64,000 nt of DNA. It comes from Klenkia marina (GTDB lineage: Bacteria; Actinomycetota; Actinomycetes; Mycobacteriales; Geodermatophilaceae). The notes beneath the pieces are model-generated. The model was not told the DNA's origin, made no database searches, and saw nothing but the letters and a program-made list of their open reading frames with translations. Numbering within the stretch: position 1 is the first letter of the stretch; every line of letters begins with the position of its first letter. Shown in pieces: positions 61,086-64,000 of the stretch. The DNA lies in contig NZ_FMUH01000003.1 of NCBI RefSeq assembly GCF_900101025.1, positions 186,001 to 250,000 of the forward strand, written 5' to 3'. A program made the translations under genes and the position numbers.

Positions 61086-62597
61086 TCAGCTGCGGGCCAG
61101 CTCCTCGATCGTCGCCAGCAGGGTGCGCACCGGTGTGCCGGTGCCGCCCTTGGGCGTGCAGCCCCAGGCGCTGCCGGTGTTGTAGGCCGGGCCGGCGACG
61201 TCGATGTGCGCCCAGGGCAGGCCGTCGGGCACGAACTCGGCCAGGAAGTGGGCGCCGACGAGCATGCCGCCGAGCCGGTCGGGGTTGGCGTTGACGAAGT
61301 CGGCCGTGGCGGAGTCCAGCCCGCGGCGCAGCTCGGCGGGCAGCGGCATCGCCCACATGGGCTCGCCGGCCCGGGTGCCGGCGGCCACGACGGCGTCGCG
61401 CAGCTCGTCGGTGCCCATGACCCCGGCCGTGCGCCCGCCCAGGGCGACGGTCTGCGCCCCGGTGAGGGTGGAGGTCTCGAGCAGGTAGTCGGGGGAGTCC
61501 TCGGCCGCGCGGGCGATGGCGTCGGCCAGCACGATGCGGCCCTCGGCGTCGGTGTTGGTGATCTCGGCGGTCTTGCCGTTGCGGAAGGTGACGACGTCGG
61601 CCGGCCGGTAGGCGCTGCCCGAGGGCAGGTTCTCGGCCATCGGGACGGTGGCGGTGACGTCGACGGGCAGGCCGAGCTCGGCGACCAGGCACACGGTGGC
61701 GATGACGGCGGCGGCGCCGGCCATGTCGCTCTTCATGTCCTCCATGTGCAGCGCCGGCTTGATCGACAGGCCACCGCTGTCGAAGGTGATGCCCTTGCCC
61801 ACCAGGGCCACCGAGCGGCGGGCCCGGCGGCCGCGGTAGGTCAGCCGCAGCAGCCGCGGGCCACGGGTCGAGCCGCCGCCGACGGCGAGGATGCCGCCGT
61901 ACCCACCGGCGGCCAGCTGCTCCTCGTCGAGGACCTCGACCGACAGCCCGGCCTTCTTGCCCGCCGCGGCACCGCGCGCGGCCAGCTCGGCCGGGGGGAG
62001 GTCGTTGGGCGGGGTGTTCACGAGGTCGCGGGTGAGGGCCACGGCGTCGGCGACGGCCCGCACGCGGGCCAGTGCCCCCTTGGCGCCGGCGGCGTCGGGG
62101 ACGACCAGCTCGAACGACCGCGGCGGGGTGGGCCGGTCGGCGGGCAGCGCTGACTTGTAGGCGGTGAACTCGTAGCTGCCCAGCAGTGCGCCCTCGCCGA
62201 CGGCGTGCAACCGCTCGTCGTCCGGGGCGCCACCGACGGCCGCGAGCAGGGAGACGACCGACGCCCGGCCAGTGAGCGCACGGGCAGCGGCTCCGCTGGC
62301 CCGGCGGACGGCGTCGGTGGGGTACCCGCCGTCGGCCTGCGGTGCGCCCAGCCCGGCGACGGCGACGACCGGGAACGGACCCTGGCCGAAGGTGGCCAAC
62401 CGGGTCACCTCGTCCTCGCCGCCGCGCGCGCCGAGGTCGGCCAGCGCCGCCATGAGCCGGCCGCCCAGCAACCGGTCGACGGCGTCGGAGCCGGGCGTGG
62501 GGAGCAGACCGTCGGGCCCCTTCCCGATCCCGACGACCACGGCGTCGGCGGTGAGCTTCTCGAGCGGGCGGTCGGTGGCGGAGATCGTCGGCGGCAC
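61086..62597 (-). CDS. pepA: Leucyl aminopeptidase (M17)
   Basis: 503 residues; a hexameric two-metal cytosolic exopeptidase. '[16 protein letters not shown]' (Lys and Asp ligands), '[13 protein letters not shown]' (Asp) and '[13 protein letters not shown]' (Asp, Glu and the catalytic Arg) form the M17 active site. The N-terminal macro-like domain is present. It is divergent from gcvT across 71 bp. Confidence 0.96.
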   Translation of the reverse strand: MPPTISATDRPLEKLTADAVVVGIGKGPDGLLPTPGSDAVDRLLGGRLMAALADLGARGGEDEVTRLATFGQGPFPVVAVAGLGAPQADGGYPTDAVRRASGAAARALTGRASVVSLLAAVGGAPDDERLHAVGEGALLGSYEFTAYKSALPADRPTPPRSFELVVPDAAGAKGALARVRAVADAVALTRDLVNTPPNDLPPAELAARGAAAGKKAGLSVEVLDEEQLAAGGYGGILAVGGGSTRGPRLLRLTYRGRRARRSVALVGKGITFDSGGLSIKPALHMEDMKSDMAGAAAVIATVCLVAELGLPVDVTATVPMAENLPSGSAYRPADVVTFRNGKTAEITNTDAEGRIVLADAIARAAEDSPDYLLETSTLTGAQTVALGGRTAGVMGTDELRDAVVAAGTRAGEPMWAMPLPAELRRGLDSATADFVNANPDRLGGMLVGAHFLAEFVPDGLPWAHIDVAGPAYNTGSAWGCTPKGGTGTPVRTLLATIEELARS

Positions 62598-62668
62598 CCG
62601 CCCACCCTAGAAGAGGGAGCCCGACGGCGCCGTCCCCGCGGTGGGCACCCGGCGCTACGGTCCGGGGT

Positions 62669-63805
62669 GTGACGACGCAGACCTCGCCCCTGCACGAGCG
62701 GCACCTCGCCGCCGGCGCCAAGCTCGCCGACTTCGGCGGCTGGTCGATGCCGCTGGAGTACGCCGGGGGAGGGGTGATCGCCGAGCACACGGCCGTGCGC
62801 GAGGGCGTGGGCCTGTTCGACGTGTCGCACCTGGGCACCGGCACGGTGCGCGGTGCCGGCGCGGCCGAGCTGGTGAACCGCTGCCTGACCAACGACCTGG
62901 GCCGCATCGCCCCGGGCCAGGCGCAGTACACGCTGTGCTGCCGGCCCGACGGCGAGGACGGGGCCGGCGGGGTGGTCGACGACCTCATCGTCTACCTGCA
63001 CGCCGACGACGACGTCCTGCTGGTGCCGAACGCGGCCAACGCCGCCGAGGTCTTCGCCCGGCTGGCCGCAGCCGCCCCCGCCGGGGTGACCGTCACCGAC
63101 GTGCACGCCGACGTCGCCGTCCTCGCGCTGCAGGGCCCGCGGTCGGCGGAGGTGCTCGCCGCGGTGGGTCTGCCCGGCGCGCTGGACTACATGGAGTTCG
63201 CCGCGACGCAGGGCGGCGGCGACGTGACGGTGTGCCGCACCGGGTACACCGGCGAGCACGGGTACGAGCTGTTGGTGGCCGCCGACCGCGCCGGTGAGCT
63301 GTGGGACGCGCTGCTGGCCGCGGGCGAGGTCGAGCAGATCCGGCCCTGCGGCCTCGGCGCCCGCGACACGCTGCGCACCGAGATGGGCTACCCGCTGCAC
63401 GGGCACGAGCTCTCGGTCGACATCAGCCCGGTGCAGGCGCGTGCGGGGTGGGCGGTCGGCTGGGCCAAGGCCGAGTTCTGGGGTCGCGAGGCGCTGCTGG
63501 CCGAGCGGGCCGCCGGCCCCGTCCGTCAGCTGTGGGGCCTGCGGGCGCCGGGGCGCGGCATCCCGCGCCCCGGCATGCAGGTGCTCGACGCCGAGGGGGC
63601 ACGCGTCGGCGAGGTCACCAGCGGCACGTTCTCACCGACCCTACGGGCCGGCATCGCCCTCGCCCTGCTCGACACCGCCGCGCAGCCGGCCCCGGGGCTG
63701 GAGCTGGCCGTCGACGTCCGGGGGCGCACCTCACCGGTCGAGGTGGTCAAGCCCCCGTTCGTGCCCTCCCACACGAAGGACCCCGTGCCCCCCACCGCTC
63801 GCTAG
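62669..63805 (+). CDS. gcvT: Glycine cleavage system T protein (aminomethyltransferase)
   Basis: 378 residues. GcvT releases ammonia from the aminomethyl-lipoyl arm of GcvH and forms methylene-THF. '[13 protein letters not shown]', '[20 protein letters not shown]' and '[15 protein letters not shown]' are T-protein blocks, and the Asp of 'VVDDLI' is the catalytic residue. GTG start. No glycine riboswitch is seen in the 71-bp upstream gap. Confidence 0.95.
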   Translation: MTTQTSPLHERHLAAGAKLADFGGWSMPLEYAGGGVIAEHTAVREGVGLFDVSHLGTGTVRGAGAAELVNRCLTNDLGRIAPGQAQYTLCCRPDGEDGAGGVVDDLIVYLHADDDVLLVPNAANAAEVFARLAAAAPAGVTVTDVHADVAVLALQGPRSAEVLAAVGLPGALDYMEFAATQGGGDVTVCRTGYTGEHGYELLVAADRAGELWDALLAAGEVEQIRPCGLGARDTLRTEMGYPLHGHELSVDISPVQARAGWAVGWAKAEFWGREALLAERAAGPVRQLWGLRAPGRGIPRPGMQVLDAEGARVGEVTSGTFSPTLRAGIALALLDTAAQPAPGLELAVDVRGRTSPVEVVKPPFVPSHTKDPVPPTAR

Positions 63806-63841
63806 CTCGCGGCGGGCCCCTGCACGGGGCCGAACTGCAGC

Positions 63842-64000
63842 TCAGGCAGTCGTCTTCTCCTTCGTGCCCGGCTCGGGCGGGTCGGGCAGCTCGTCGGCGA
63901 CCGTCGCGTCGCGGTCGCCCATCGGCACCTCGGCACCACGGGTGGTGTCGTGCGCGGTCTGGTGCTCGGCCTCGGCGTTGATCTCCGCCCCGAGCAGCAC
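63842..64000 (-). CDS. YihY/BrkB family membrane protein, C-terminal fragment (runs out of window)
   Basis: 52 codons before the stop at 63842, open to the right edge. It begins 'VLLGAEINAEAEHQTAHDTT', which matches the last helix and tail of YihY/virulence factor BrkB proteins ('xxGAExNAE'), and ends with an acidic/Pro tail 'DELPDPPEPGTKEKTTA'. Function unknown. Confidence 0.75.
   Translation of the reverse strand: MLLGAEINAEAEHQTAHDTTRGAEVPMGDRDATVADELPDPPEPGTKEKTTA

Noticed and set aside
62598-62668. Glycine riboswitch before gcvT
   Set aside because: The divergent gap to pepA is only 71 bp and shows no riboswitch core.

Overview
The window is very GC-rich actinobacterial chromosome (GTG starts are common, stop/start overlaps are frequent, third codon positions are mostly G or C). 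Gene content and order suggest a member of the Geodermatophilaceae or a close relative; this is inference, since no rRNA gene is present. No transposase, prophage, tRNA gene or CRISPR array was found.

Left part (1-19 kb): the 3' end of nadA; a convergent permease pair (TauE/SafE-like and ArsB/SLC13-like); a 14-helix-type MFS exporter; a PIG-L deacetylase; a DUF4349 lipoprotein; an NmrA-like reductase divergent from a TetR regulator; and the RNase P RNA gene rnpB. Next comes an amino-sugar operon, nagA-nagB-gntR, with a DasR-type operator in front of nagA. It faces a tightly overlapped seven-gene minus-strand operon: a glutamate-type ABC importer (ATPase, binding protein, two permeases), an asparaginase, CutC and a ROK-family sugar kinase. 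A divergent ROK repressor with an AT-rich dyad sits at that operon's head.

Accessory spot (about 19.0-21.1 kb): base composition drops sharply. A truncated AraC-type regulator gene and a VOC gene with an apparent ATC start border a two-gene operon encoding a trypsin-like protease without a signal peptide and a small helical protein with a hydrophobic C-terminal segment. This is the best candidate in the window for an undescribed system.

Right part (21-64 kb): a core block whose order resembles the mycobacterial gcvT-pepB-dlaT-lipB-lipA-DUF4191-RDD-glnA1-glnE-glnA2-panB region. It covers nitrogen assimilation (glnA1 with a GlnR-type box, glnA2, a class I amidotransferase, glnE), lipoate synthesis (lipA, lipB) and its users (sucB, lpd, gcvT), plus pepA and panB. 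Genes inserted into this block include LLM flavoenzymes, a CDGSH protein facing a heme-oxygenase-like diiron protein, a GAF-GAF-MCP receptor, a long coiled-coil protein, a HEAT/LRR-like plus Cys-rich protein pair, leuS with a leucine-codon attenuator, a flavin oxidoreductase, and a membrane Ser/Thr kinase followed by a 14-bp tandem repeat. Several perfect or near-perfect hairpins mark convergent gene ends.
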